Shown: in pieces, positions 35,244 through 43,231 of the stretch
Numbering within the stretch: position 1 is the first letter of the stretch
Layout of the letters: each line of letters starts with the position of its first letter
Assembly (NCBI RefSeq): GCF_000378225.1
Contig: NZ_KB905141.1
Span: forward strand, 883,326-947,325
Reading direction: 5' to 3'
DNA from: Methylophilus methylotrophus DSM 46235 = ATCC 53528
Lineage (GTDB): Bacteria; Pseudomonadota; Gammaproteobacteria; Burkholderiales; Methylophilaceae
Length of the DNA stretch: 64,000 bases
The notes under the pieces: generated by a model
Database searches by the model: none
Told to the model about the DNA's origin: nothing
What the model saw: the letters and a program-made list of their open reading frames with translations, nothing else
Made by a program: the position numbers and the translations under genes

Positions 35244-36532
35244 TGGCGATGGAGAAAATTACCAGACTGCCTGTTCCCACGCGCAGGCAGTTCGTACGTT
35301 CAGTCATTTATGGCGGACTCGCTTTTTATGGTTTGCCAGCTTTTGCACGTGCCGGCAAACCGCCTTTGGGCCACGTGGTGGTGGTCGGTGCAGGCTTTGC
35401 CGGCCTCACCGCAGCTAAATACCTGCGCGAATGGAGTATGGGCAACCTCAAAGTCACCCTTATTGAACCGAATCCGCAATTTATCTCCTGCCCGCAAAGC
35501 AATCTGGTGCTGGGTGGCAGCCGCACCTTGGACCAGTTGAGCTTCAGCTATGACATCGCGCGCAAGCAGCATGATCTGCATTGGATACGGGATAGCGTGA
35601 TGTCCGTCGACATGGCGAACAAGCAGGTCAAACTCACGCGCGGCAGCCTCAGCTATGACCGGCTGGTGCTGGCGCCTGGTGTTGATTTCAATTACAGCAA
35701 GATTCCCGGGATGCCTTCCCCTGTAGAGAATATCCCGCATGCCTGGAAAGCAGGTAAGCAAACCTTGCAATTGCGGCAGCAACTGGAAAGCATGCCGGAT
35801 GGTGGCGTGTTTGTCATGACCATCCCCAGTGGCGCTTACCGCTGCCCGCCTGGCCCTTATGAACGTGCCTGCCAAGTGGCACATTACTTCAAACAGCACA
35901 AACCGCGCAGCAAAGTGATTATCCTGGATGCGAACGCCGATATTGTCTCGAAAAAAGGACTATTCCTGCAAAGCTTTAATGGGGCTTATCAGGGCATGAT
36001 TGAATACCATAACAACAGCGAGATTTTACAACTCGACACCGGCAGCAAAACCATCAAAACCGACTTTGAAACAGTCAAGGCCGATGTTCTCAATGTGATC
36101 CCACCACAGCTGGCGGGCAAAGTAGCGCAAGTGGCCGGACTGAATAATGTAGACCAGCGCTGGTGTGAAGTGGATTTTGTGAGCTATGCATCCACCCTGC
36201 AATCAGATGTGCATATTATCGGGGACAGCATTTCGGCAGGGTTACCGAAGTCTGCCCATATGGCAACCTCGCATGCGAAAGTATGCGCAGCAGCCATCAT
36301 TGAGCTCCAATCCGGTCACGCCCCTAACCCGTTGCCCGTGTTTGCCAATACTTGTTACAGCTTTGTCGATGACCAACAAGCCATGCATGTCGCTAATGTA
36401 TACCGCTATGATCCGGCCAAAAAATCCATGGTCTCGGCTGAAGGCGGCGGTGTGTCTGCTAAAGCCTCGCTGCAGGAAGGTGAATATGCACAGGCTTGGG
36501 CACATAATATCTGGGCGGACACATTGACATGA
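35243..36532 (+). CDS. fccB: Flavocytochrome c sulfide dehydrogenase flavoprotein subunit
   Basis: FccB-type enzymes oxidise sulfide in the periplasm and pass electrons to a cytochrome c. The 429-residue product has a twin-arginine signal (TRRQFV, residues 13-18) and an FAD-binding GAGFAGLTAAKYL. By comparison with Chromatium FccB, three key cysteines are present: Cys83 in ISCPQSN (covalent FAD site), Cys201 in RCPPGPYER, and Cys371 in NTCYS (the redox disulfide pair). AWKAGKQT and IPPQLAGKVAQVAGL are also conserved. It overlaps the cytochrome gene upstream and the next gene downstream (ATGA), so three genes are translationally coupled. ATG 35249 is an alternative start. Sulfide as substrate is inferred from residues, not tested. 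Confidence 0.9.
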   Translation: MAMEKITRLPVPTRRQFVRSVIYGGLAFYGLPAFARAGKPPLGHVVVVGAGFAGLTAAKYLREWSMGNLKVTLIEPNPQFISCPQSNLVLGGSRTLDQLSFSYDIARKQHDLHWIRDSVMSVDMANKQVKLTRGSLSYDRLVLAPGVDFNYSKIPGMPSPVENIPHAWKAGKQTLQLRQQLESMPDGGVFVMTIPSGAYRCPPGPYERACQVAHYFKQHKPRSKVIILDANADIVSKKGLFLQSFNGAYQGMIEYHNNSEILQLDTGSKTIKTDFETVKADVLNVIPPQLAGKVAQVAGLNNVDQRWCEVDFVSYASTLQSDVHIIGDSISAGLPKSAHMATSHAKVCAAAIIELQSGHAPNPLPVFANTCYSFVDDQQAMHVANVYRYDPAKKSMVSAEGGGVSAKASLQEGEYAQAWAHNIWADTLT

Positions 36533-37743
36533 CCGCGGCGCGCATCCATATCTCTGCCGTCAGCAAGGTTTCCCGGTTTTTATTCATCGGGCTGGCAGGC
36601 TTATCTATGGCGATTGGCTTGCATTATGCAATGGCGCAAACGCAGGAAGTCAATACAGCCCTGGCAAAGCTGGAAGTGCCTGCCGGACTCAGAATTGAGC
36701 GTTTCAGCGATGTCAGCCGCTGGGGCGCTCCTCGCATGCTGGCGCTTGATAGACAAGGCAGGCTACTCGTGAGCCTGTCGGATACCGGCCGCGTTTTGCG
36801 CCTTGACGAGGAAGGCAAGGCAGAGATCATTGCACAAGGCCTGAACGCGCCCCACGGAATGGCATTACTTGGAGATGACCTGCTGGTGGCCGAACAAACC
36901 GGTGTGGTTAAACTGGCCTGGCAGGGAGAGGGCTGGGCAGCGCCACAACCGTTTATCCGCAACCTGCCCAGTGGTGGGCATAGCCTGAAAACAGTCAAAG
37001 TCTCGCCGGATGGTTATATTTTCATCAATGTTGGTTCTAGCTGTAATGTCTGTGTAGAGGATAATCCTGTGCGCGGCACCTTATTGCGTTATAGTGCAGA
37101 CGGTCGCCCCGCAGGTGCTTTGCTGACTGTTGGCCGCCATGCACAAAGCGCTATTTGGGCCATCGGATTACGTAACAGTCAAGGCTTTACCTGGCATCCA
37201 GACACAGGGGAGATGTTTGCCACTAATAATGGCGCAGATAACCGTAGCGCTGTTAAAAATGGCAGCATTCATGATGACCTGCCGCCGGAACACCTAAATA
37301 AAATCGAGGCTGGAAAACACTATGGCTGGCCCTATTGCTGGGGGCACCCAGACCAGCCCGGACAACTTTTCCAGGACCCGAACTTTACCGGTGAACCGGA
37401 TATTTGCCAGCAAGCGCAGGCGCCTGCGCTGACTTTGCCTGCGCATAGTACGCCTATCGGCATCACCTTTCTGGCTTCAAGCCGCTTGCCATCAGACATG
37501 CAACAGGATGCCGTCATCGCCCTGCATGGCTCCTGGAACCGCAAACAACCCAGCGGTTACGCCTTGCTGCGTGTACAATTCAGGAACCAACAGCCTGTTG
37601 CAGCCGTCCCATTGATCAGTGGCTGGCTAGAAGGAAAACAAGCCTGGGGACGTCCAGTAGACGTGATTGTCGGTGCAGATGGCTGGCTTTACATTTCTGA
37701 CGACCTGACAGGCTGGATTTACCGGATACGTAGTACGCAATAA
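36529..37743 (+). CDS. Exported beta-propeller of the sugar/sorbosone dehydrogenase type
   Basis: The 404-residue product has an N-terminal signal or anchor (about residues 17-37) and a six-bladed propeller of the glucose/sorbosone dehydrogenase superfamily. Visible markers are PHGMALLGDDLLVAEQ, SGGHSLKTVKVSPDGYIFIN, GSSCNVCVEDNP, AIGLRNSQGFTWHPDTGEMF and NKIEAGKHYGWPYCWG. Soluble relatives can use PQQ; the active-site His of the GGH context is present, but PQQ binding cannot be shown here. It starts within the stop of fccB (ATGA), implying a joint role with the flavocytochrome, which is unusual for this family. Confidence 0.8.
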   Translation: MTAARIHISAVSKVSRFLFIGLAGLSMAIGLHYAMAQTQEVNTALAKLEVPAGLRIERFSDVSRWGAPRMLALDRQGRLLVSLSDTGRVLRLDEEGKAEIIAQGLNAPHGMALLGDDLLVAEQTGVVKLAWQGEGWAAPQPFIRNLPSGGHSLKTVKVSPDGYIFINVGSSCNVCVEDNPVRGTLLRYSADGRPAGALLTVGRHAQSAIWAIGLRNSQGFTWHPDTGEMFATNNGADNRSAVKNGSIHDDLPPEHLNKIEAGKHYGWPYCWGHPDQPGQLFQDPNFTGEPDICQQAQAPALTLPAHSTPIGITFLASSRLPSDMQQDAVIALHGSWNRKQPSGYALLRVQFRNQQPVAAVPLISGWLEGKQAWGRPVDVIVGADGWLYISDDLTGWIYRIRSTQ

Positions 37744-37785
37744 AAACCTTAAATGACTGAGATTTTTTTCAGGAGCAAGCAAATA

Positions 37786-38370
37786 ATGAAACGTATTTTA
37801 TTATCTATCAGCAGCGTGCTTTGCCTGGGCTGGATGAGCATGAGCCAGGCAGGTGCGCAACCTTCACTGGTGATACAGGTGCCAGAAGCTTTTTACCAGC
37901 ATCCGGTAAGATTCCTGCATCCTTATATCAACTATTGGCACAACCGTGCAGAAGCGGCTGAAACAACAGGTATCAGTAGCTTCCAGTCAAAAAACTACGC
38001 GACCTCCAGCTGTGAAGCCGAGGCGAAAGGCCAGGCATTGGTGGTGATTGAACCGAATATATTTTATAACCCGCAAACGGGCATTTATTACAGCGAAATT
38101 ACTGCCAAAGTATACAATCAGCCTGCGGCTGATAGCGCTTTAAGTAAACCCCTGATGACGGTCAAAGGCCATGGGCAATCACGTGGCTGGCTTTCCTTCA
38201 ATGTAGAACATTCAACACATCAATCGTACCAGCAGGCGTTTGATCAGGTCATCGAGCAATTGCAGAAGAACCCGGTTTTCCAGCAGTCTGTCGAACAGGG
38301 GCCTCTACAAACCTACCAGGCTTTATGCAATAGCATCGACACCCTCTCCCAACCCAAAGCCTTTTTCTAG
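37786..38370 (+). CDS. Secreted protein of unknown function in the flavocytochrome operon
   Basis: No family is recognised. The 194-residue product has a Sec signal (MKRILLSISSVLCLGWMSMSQAGA). A mature domain follows with YQHPVRFLHPYINYWHNRAE near its start, one cysteine at SSCEAEAKG, and a C-terminal cysteine (ALCNSID). The pair may form a disulfide. No haem, flavin or metal motif is evident. ATG 37786 is taken because AGGAG lies ten bases upstream; an in-frame ATG at 37753 lacks one. It lies 42 bases after the propeller gene and eight bases before the next, so it is probably cotranscribed. Confidence 0.72.
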   Translation: MKRILLSISSVLCLGWMSMSQAGAQPSLVIQVPEAFYQHPVRFLHPYINYWHNRAEAAETTGISSFQSKNYATSSCEAEAKGQALVVIEPNIFYNPQTGIYYSEITAKVYNQPAADSALSKPLMTVKGHGQSRGWLSFNVEHSTHQSYQQAFDQVIEQLQKNPVFQQSVEQGPLQTYQALCNSIDTLSQPKAFF

Positions 38371-38378
38371 GAGTGTGT

Positions 38379-39263
38379 ATGCTGTTTAAATGCCATCCGC
38401 ACCATCGTTTCTTTTCCAGCGTTCTGGCGACCTTGTCACTCACTTTTGCTGGCTACAGCCATGCACATGGACTGGACGCAGTCAGCGGCTTATTGACGCC
38501 AGAGTCTGTGGTACAAGCTGCTGATGGCAAAATCTATGTCTCCGAAATCAATGGTTTTGGCCAGGATGGAGACGGCCAGATTCGAGTGATAGACCAAGGA
38601 AAAACGGCGGTACTGGTCAAGGGCCTCGATGACCCCAAAGGCTTGGTGATCATCGGCAGTGATTTGTATATTGCCGATAAATCACGCGTATTGCGCATCG
38701 CCTTGAATCAGCCAGCTGCTAGTGCCGAAGTGTTTCTGGCAGCCACTGACTTTCCCAAAATCCCGCAATTTTTAAATGATTTGAGCGCAGATGCCAATGG
38801 CAATCTTTATATCAGTGACAGTGGCGATATTTTGGGCACAGGCAAAGGCGGTGCAATTTACAAAGTGACGCCTCAACGTGCATTAAGCCTGTTACTGGAT
38901 GGCAATATTGACGCGCGCATCCTGGCCCCCAATGGCCTGCTGGCGGATGCGAAGGGTGAGCAGCTGTTATTGGTCGACTTCACCTCGGGCGTGCTTTACA
39001 ACTACAACCAGTTGACCGAACAGCTGGACGAAATAGCGAGTGGGTTTGGTGGTGCAGACGGCATTGTCAAACAGGCCAATGGCAATATCTATATCAGTGA
39101 CTGGAAGAATGGCAAAGTATTCCGTGTCGATACGCAGCACAAAGTCACCTTGATAAAAGAGGGCTATCAGTCTGCAGCCGATATTGCCCTGACACAAGAT
39201 GACCATCATTTGCTGGTACCAGATATGAAAGCGGGCAAGCTCGATATTATCGACTTGCGTTAA
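38379..39263 (+). CDS. Exported NHL/SMP-30-like beta-propeller protein
   Basis: The 294-residue product has a Sec signal ending AGYSHAHG. It carries repeated propeller blades of about 45 residues: TPESVVQAADGKIYVSEING, DDPKGLVIIGSDLYIADKSR, NDLSADANGNLYISDSGD, APNGLLADAKGEQLLLVDF, GGADGIVKQANGNIYISDWK. The repeated LYISD/IYISD strand with a Gly-Asn turn is typical of NHL/SMP-30/gluconolactonase-like folds. Enzyme activity cannot be read from sequence. ATG 38379 has AGGAG five bases upstream. It closes the five-gene redox operon; two propellers in one operon suggest a shared periplasmic complex or substrate. Confidence 0.78.
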   Translation: MLFKCHPHHRFFSSVLATLSLTFAGYSHAHGLDAVSGLLTPESVVQAADGKIYVSEINGFGQDGDGQIRVIDQGKTAVLVKGLDDPKGLVIIGSDLYIADKSRVLRIALNQPAASAEVFLAATDFPKIPQFLNDLSADANGNLYISDSGDILGTGKGGAIYKVTPQRALSLLLDGNIDARILAPNGLLADAKGEQLLLVDFTSGVLYNYNQLTEQLDEIASGFGGADGIVKQANGNIYISDWKNGKVFRVDTQHKVTLIKEGYQSAADIALTQDDHHLLVPDMKAGKLDIIDLR

Positions 39264-39283
39264 TTGCATCTCAAACGACAGGT

Positions 39284-39309
39284 AAAAAAAACCACGCTTG
39301 CGCGTGGTT
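39284..39309 (-). terminator. Terminator for the small minus-strand gene
   Basis: AACCACGC and GCGTGGTT form an eight-base stem around TTGC. On the minus strand it is followed by eight Ts (39291-39284 read as TTTTTTTT), an ideal intrinsic terminator for the 62-residue gene ending at 39388. On the plus strand there is no T-run, though the hairpin also lies 27 bases after the propeller stop. Confidence 0.8.
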
Positions 39310-39387
39310 AAGTGAGAGGATACACACGAAACCGCTGATTGCCTCAACACACTGCAGGGAATTCAGCATGCTAAGGCAACTTCACAG

Positions 39388-39576
39388 TTACTTGGTTTGC
39401 GCAGTTTTTTTGTCAACCTCCTTTTGGGTGTTGACCGCTGGCTGCGCGACAGCGTGTCTGGCGAATTTCATATGCTTTTGCATTTCAGACTGGTCGTGGG
39501 GAGAAGGATTGGTCCCCGCAACTGCCAAGGCTGAAGTAATCAATACCGATATGAATAACAAGATCTGTTTGTTCAT
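39388..39576 (-). CDS. Tiny secreted protein of unknown function
   Basis: The 62-residue product has a Sec signal (MNKQILLFISVLITSALAVAG) and a short hydrophilic mature part of about 40 residues (NPSPHDQSEMQKHMKFARHA, then VAQPAVNTQKEVDKKT). It is supported as a real gene by a strong TAAGGAG site before the tandem ATGs at 39579/39576 and by an intrinsic terminator 80 bases downstream of its stop. No family is recognised. It lies head-to-head with the response regulator gene and tail-to-tail with the redox operon, so its 194-base upstream region may hold a regulated promoter. Confidence 0.72.
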   Translation of the reverse strand: MNKQILLFISVLITSALAVAGTNPSPHDQSEMQKHMKFARHAVAQPAVNTQKEVDKKTAQTK

Positions 39577-39770
39577 CATCGCTCCTTAAAGATTGCGCAT
39601 TCAATCTCTGTTGCTCATCTGTCATGTGACAGTGCGCCCACTGCCCACGATTGCACAATACACCCCTACCCTTACAGCTAACTTACGCCTTTCTTGCAGC
39701 AAACTTACAACACGAAAAACCGGGTGACATTGAGGTAAACTGGCTGCATTGAAATGAGCAGGTAACAGCG

Positions 39771-40448
39771 ATGCGCCTATTAATAGTGGAAGATGATTTG
39801 GTCATTGCAAATGGACTGGTCCGGGCTTTAGGGCAGTCTCAGTATGCAGTGGATCATGTGACTGATGGCAAACAGGCTTTGCGGGCCATCCAGGATGACG
39901 TCTATGACCTGGTGATCCTGGATCTGGGGCTACCGACCATGGATGGCATGCAACTGTTGTCACACTTGCGGCAACAGGCCAACCCGATTGCCGTCTTGAT
40001 ATTAACGGCACGCGAAGATGTCGCGACCCGGGTACAGGCACTCGACCTGGGGGCCGATGACTTTTTGACCAAGCCCTTTCACCTTGAAGAACTTGAAGCA
40101 CGTGTACGTGCACTGATCCGTCGCAGCAAGCTGGGCAACAATCTACCCTTGCAATGCGGCAACCTGAAACTGGATGTGGCCAATAAACTGGCCAGCATCA
40201 ACGACCAGCCTATCACTCTCTCGGCACGTGAAATTAACCTGCTGGAGACCTTGATGATGCGTATGGGAAAAATCATCGCCAAAGAGCAGATCATGGAATC
40301 CCTGTGCAATTGGGATGAAACCCTGGGCGACAATGCGATTGAAGTGTATGTACACCGTTTACGAAAAAAAATTGAACCCAGTGGCGCGCATATCCGTACC
40401 GTCCGCGGGCTCGGTTACATGCTGGAAGCAGCACATAACGGCGTGTAA
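39771..40448 (+). CDS. OmpR/PhoB-family response regulator
   Basis: The 225-residue product has a receiver domain with the phosphoacceptor Asp51 in VILDLGLP, acidic pocket EDD at 7-9, switch Thr and Lys (LTAREDV, TKPFHLEEL), and a C-terminal winged-helix domain (AREINLLETLMMRMGKIIAK, then VYVHRLRKKIEP, then IRTVRGLGYML). It resembles QseB/TctD/BasR-type regulators. Its TAA runs directly into the ATG of the sensor kinase. Possible targets are the neighbouring small secreted gene or the redox operon; this is inference from position. Confidence 0.95.
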   Translation: MRLLIVEDDLVIANGLVRALGQSQYAVDHVTDGKQALRAIQDDVYDLVILDLGLPTMDGMQLLSHLRQQANPIAVLILTAREDVATRVQALDLGADDFLTKPFHLEELEARVRALIRRSKLGNNLPLQCGNLKLDVANKLASINDQPITLSAREINLLETLMMRMGKIIAKEQIMESLCNWDETLGDNAIEVYVHRLRKKIEPSGAHIRTVRGLGYMLEAAHNGV

Positions 40449-41897
40449 ATGATCAACATCGGACCCCGCTCGCTTAAAAACCAGCTCAGGCTGTGGTTGT
40501 TGCTCACCATGTTGCTGGTCCTAGGTGTCTCTGCTGCCCTGTCCTATTCGCGCGCGCTGCTCTACGCCACACAGGCTTACGACCAGGCCTTGTTACGCAC
40601 CGTACTCGCCCTGGCAGATGAAGTCATCATTGATGCCAACAATGAGGTCAAAATCGAGATTCCGGAAGTCACGAGCCACTTGCTCAGCTATAACGAGGGT
40701 GACCGTATTTACATACGTATCAGCGCCCCCGACGGCAAGCTGGTCTTTGGTGAAGCCAATTTGCCTCCACCCACCAGGCCACCTGGCGGTAACCAGCAGG
40801 TCTATTACAATAGCTTCTACAAAAACGAGACGATTCGGGCTGTCACCTTCGGTCTGCCTGAAAGCAACGCTGTCAATGCAAAGAATATATTGATTACCAT
40901 GGCAGAAACCACAGGCAAGCGCGATGCCCTGGTGGCAGAAATAATAGAAGAAATGCTATTGCCGCAAGTACTGATGATGATCCTGGCGGCCATCGTGATT
41001 GAATTGGGAATCCATTTCGCTCTCAAACCTATGCAGGATCTGCGGGAGTCTTTGCTCCAACGTTCTCACCGCGACCTAAGCCCCCTGGACACCACTGTCT
41101 CGCCCCTTGAGTTACAACCATTGCTACATGCCATGAATGCCCTGCTATCACGGGTGAAAGCAGGGATACAGCAACAACAGCAATTTATCGCAGATGCGTC
41201 TCACCAGTTACGTACACCCATCGCTGGCTTGCAAACACAAGCCGAACTCGCGCTGAGAAGCCCTTCGCCCGAAGCGGTGAAAGAACCTTTGAATTACATC
41301 CTGCGCAGCACCACGCGGTTATCACATTTGATTCAACGCCTGTTAAGCCTGGCGAGAACGGATGCGGCCAGCAGCCAGCTGGTATTCAAGCCTGTCTCGC
41401 TGACCAGCCTGATTTATGATGAATGCGCACGCTGGGTGGGTCCCGCTTCGGACAAACAGCTGGAACTGGAAGTCTTGATTGAAACCCAGCAAGACCAAGT
41501 GCTGGGTGATGCCTTAATGCTGTCTGAAATGCTGAACAACCTGCTGGAAAACGCAATCCAGTACACACCCGAGCACGGGCTGTTGCAAATACGCCTCTGG
41601 CAAGACGGCAAGCAACTTTTATTACAAGTCACCGACAGTGGGGTGGGCATCCCAAATGAGCAAAAAGAACATGTTTTTGAACGCTTTTATCGGTTGGATC
41701 CTAACCAGGGCAATGGCTGCGGACTGGGCCTGGCGATTGTGGCCGAAATTGCAGAGCACCACAATGCGACAATTACCGTCAAGCCGGGACTGGAGCACCC
41801 AACCAGAAACCACATAGGGAGCCAATTCACGGTAAAATTCGAGCGCTATGACACGTTGCCTGAGAAACCTCGCCCTAAAAGCACTGACAATTTGTGA
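40449..41897 (+). CDS. Membrane sensor histidine kinase (QseC/TctE type)
   Basis: The 482-residue product has TM1 near residues 13-33, a periplasmic sensor of about 140 residues, and TM2 near 178-196. A HAMP-like linker (LKPMQDLRESLLQRSHRDLS) follows. The DHp H-box is DASHQLRTPIAGLQTQAELA with His252. The catalytic domain has the N-box (NNLLENAIQYTPEHG), G1 (DSGVGIP), F-box (HVFERFYR) and G2 (GCGLGLAIV). It follows the regulator with no gap. Its 3' end overlaps the next gene by 50 bases. The signal is unknown. Confidence 0.95.
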   Translation: MINIGPRSLKNQLRLWLLLTMLLVLGVSAALSYSRALLYATQAYDQALLRTVLALADEVIIDANNEVKIEIPEVTSHLLSYNEGDRIYIRISAPDGKLVFGEANLPPPTRPPGGNQQVYYNSFYKNETIRAVTFGLPESNAVNAKNILITMAETTGKRDALVAEIIEEMLLPQVLMMILAAIVIELGIHFALKPMQDLRESLLQRSHRDLSPLDTTVSPLELQPLLHAMNALLSRVKAGIQQQQQFIADASHQLRTPIAGLQTQAELALRSPSPEAVKEPLNYILRSTTRLSHLIQRLLSLARTDAASSQLVFKPVSLTSLIYDECARWVGPASDKQLELEVLIETQQDQVLGDALMLSEMLNNLLENAIQYTPEHGLLQIRLWQDGKQLLLQVTDSGVGIPNEQKEHVFERFYRLDPNQGNGCGLGLAIVAEIAEHHNATITVKPGLEHPTRNHIGSQFTVKFERYDTLPEKPRPKSTDNL

Positions 41898-42678
41898 CCC
41901 GGAGCAAAAATGCAGCCTAGTAGCGTCATTGTGGGATGACTACCTGGCAGGTACACTTGAAGTTGATACCAAGCTCACGCTGGAAGCCTCGCCGCAGGGC
42001 ATCCCCGGCCGCCCGGCTAAACCTAAACTGGTAGCGCCCAGGCTGGTGCAACGCAGGGCCATGCACACCCCTGAAGGACGAGCGGCGCTCATTCACGCAC
42101 TGGCCCATATCGAATTCAACGCCATCAACCTGGCATTAGACGCTGTATGGCGTTTTGCCGGTATGCCGCAAGACTACTACCATGACTGGCTACAAGTTGC
42201 CAAAGAAGAGGCTTACCATTTTTCATTGTTGAATGATCACTTGCAGACGCTGGGTTTTCAGTATGGTGATTTCGATGGTCACAACAGTCTGTGGGAGATG
42301 GTTGAAAAAACTCAATCTGATGTGCTGGCGCGCATGGCATTAGTGCCACGCACACTGGAGGCCCGAGGCCTGGACGCCACCCCGCCCCTCAAGCAAAAAC
42401 TGTTACAAGCGGGCGACCATCAGGCTGCCGCTATCCTGGATATCATCCTGCGCGATGAAATTGGTCACGTTGCCATTGGCAACCGCTGGTTCAAATTCCT
42501 ATGCGACAGTCACCAACTGGAGGCTATGAGCACCTTTGATCGTTTACGTCAGCAATATCGCGCACCCCAATTAAGGCCACCATTTAATCTGGCGGCACGC
42601 AAACTGGCTGGCTTCAGCGAAGCCGAGCTCCTCTACTTGGAGGGTGACGTCAGCGCCACCGGAACCGTTTCACCGTAG
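41848..42678 (+). CDS. DUF455 ferritin-like protein
   Basis: The 276-residue product belongs to the DUF455 ferritin-like group. HALAHIEFNAINLALDA, then AKEEAYHFSLLNDHLQTLGF, and LRDEIGHVAIGNRWF supply the Glu/His pattern of a diiron four-helix bundle. Relatives include MiaE-like hydroxylases, but no substrate is known. The ATG at 41848 overlaps the kinase gene by 50 bases. The N-terminal segment (LRNLALKALTICDPEQKCSL) fits the family, so the overlap is probably real. It completes a regulator-kinase-ferritin-like unit. Confidence 0.88.
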   Translation: MTRCLRNLALKALTICDPEQKCSLVASLWDDYLAGTLEVDTKLTLEASPQGIPGRPAKPKLVAPRLVQRRAMHTPEGRAALIHALAHIEFNAINLALDAVWRFAGMPQDYYHDWLQVAKEEAYHFSLLNDHLQTLGFQYGDFDGHNSLWEMVEKTQSDVLARMALVPRTLEARGLDATPPLKQKLLQAGDHQAAAILDIILRDEIGHVAIGNRWFKFLCDSHQLEAMSTFDRLRQQYRAPQLRPPFNLAARKLAGFSEAELLYLEGDVSATGTVSP

Positions 42679-43231
42679 CGAGTGTTTCGAACTCAAACGA
42701 CCAATTTTTCTGGCATCCATTGCTGCAACGATTTGGGTTAAAAACACCTGGTTTAAACGGCTAAGCGATGTACTTTAACGCCATGGTAATCATGGTCACT
42801 AATTGTAGATGCTTTATGCTCCCTGCTTATGTGAATTATTTTATTTATATTAGGCTTTAGCGCTAGCTGGCTGATAACTGCAGCTATGGTCAACTTTAAA
42901 TGAAAAAAAGAGATCGCCCTGTTCCGTCACCATTAGCGATATATCAATAGATTTCACAAGGTTTTAACATTCATGACTATCTGCTTATTCCAGTAAGCGT
43001 GAGCGTTACCATATTTTTCAACCCCAATTCAATAACAAACTAATATATTATTGCGATAATATTTAATGAACTTATTTACATATTTTGAAGTCAGCAATCA
43101 CCAATAATGTTTGTTTGTTTAAACTAGCCTTTAAATAAAACGCTTATTAAAGATTTATCGCAATACAAGAAACCTTATAATGGCAGGACGTATGGTTGTA
43201 CTTATTAAAACAATATTTGGAGCGAAAGTTT
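42679..43231. other. AT-rich intergenic region before the EAL gene
   Basis: No gene or RNA is recognised in these 553 bases. The stretch is visibly richer in A and T than its surroundings. It holds a perfect dyad ATATTAT-TGCG-ATAATAT at 43045-43062 and a likely promoter near 43154-43181. The first part has no clear terminator for the ferritin-like gene. The composition change suggests that the EAL gene and its upstream DNA may have a different history from the flanks. Confidence 0.6.
43154..43181 (+). promoter_or_regulatory. Probable promoter of the EAL gene
   Basis: A perfect TATAAT at 43176-43181 is preceded, 16 bases upstream, by TTTATC at 43154-43159, a poor -35. Transcription would begin near 43188, about 45 bases before the ATG at 43232. 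The weak -35 suggests activation or modest strength. Confidence 0.5.

Noticed and set aside
36529-37743. Naming the propeller a PQQ-dependent glucose dehydrogenase
   Set aside because: The fold fits the superfamily, but substrate and PQQ use cannot be read from sequence, so no gene symbol was given.
39368-39589. Plus-strand open frame of 73 codons opposite the tiny secreted gene
   Set aside because: The minus strand has the better ribosome site, a clean signal peptide and its own terminator, so that strand is taken as coding.
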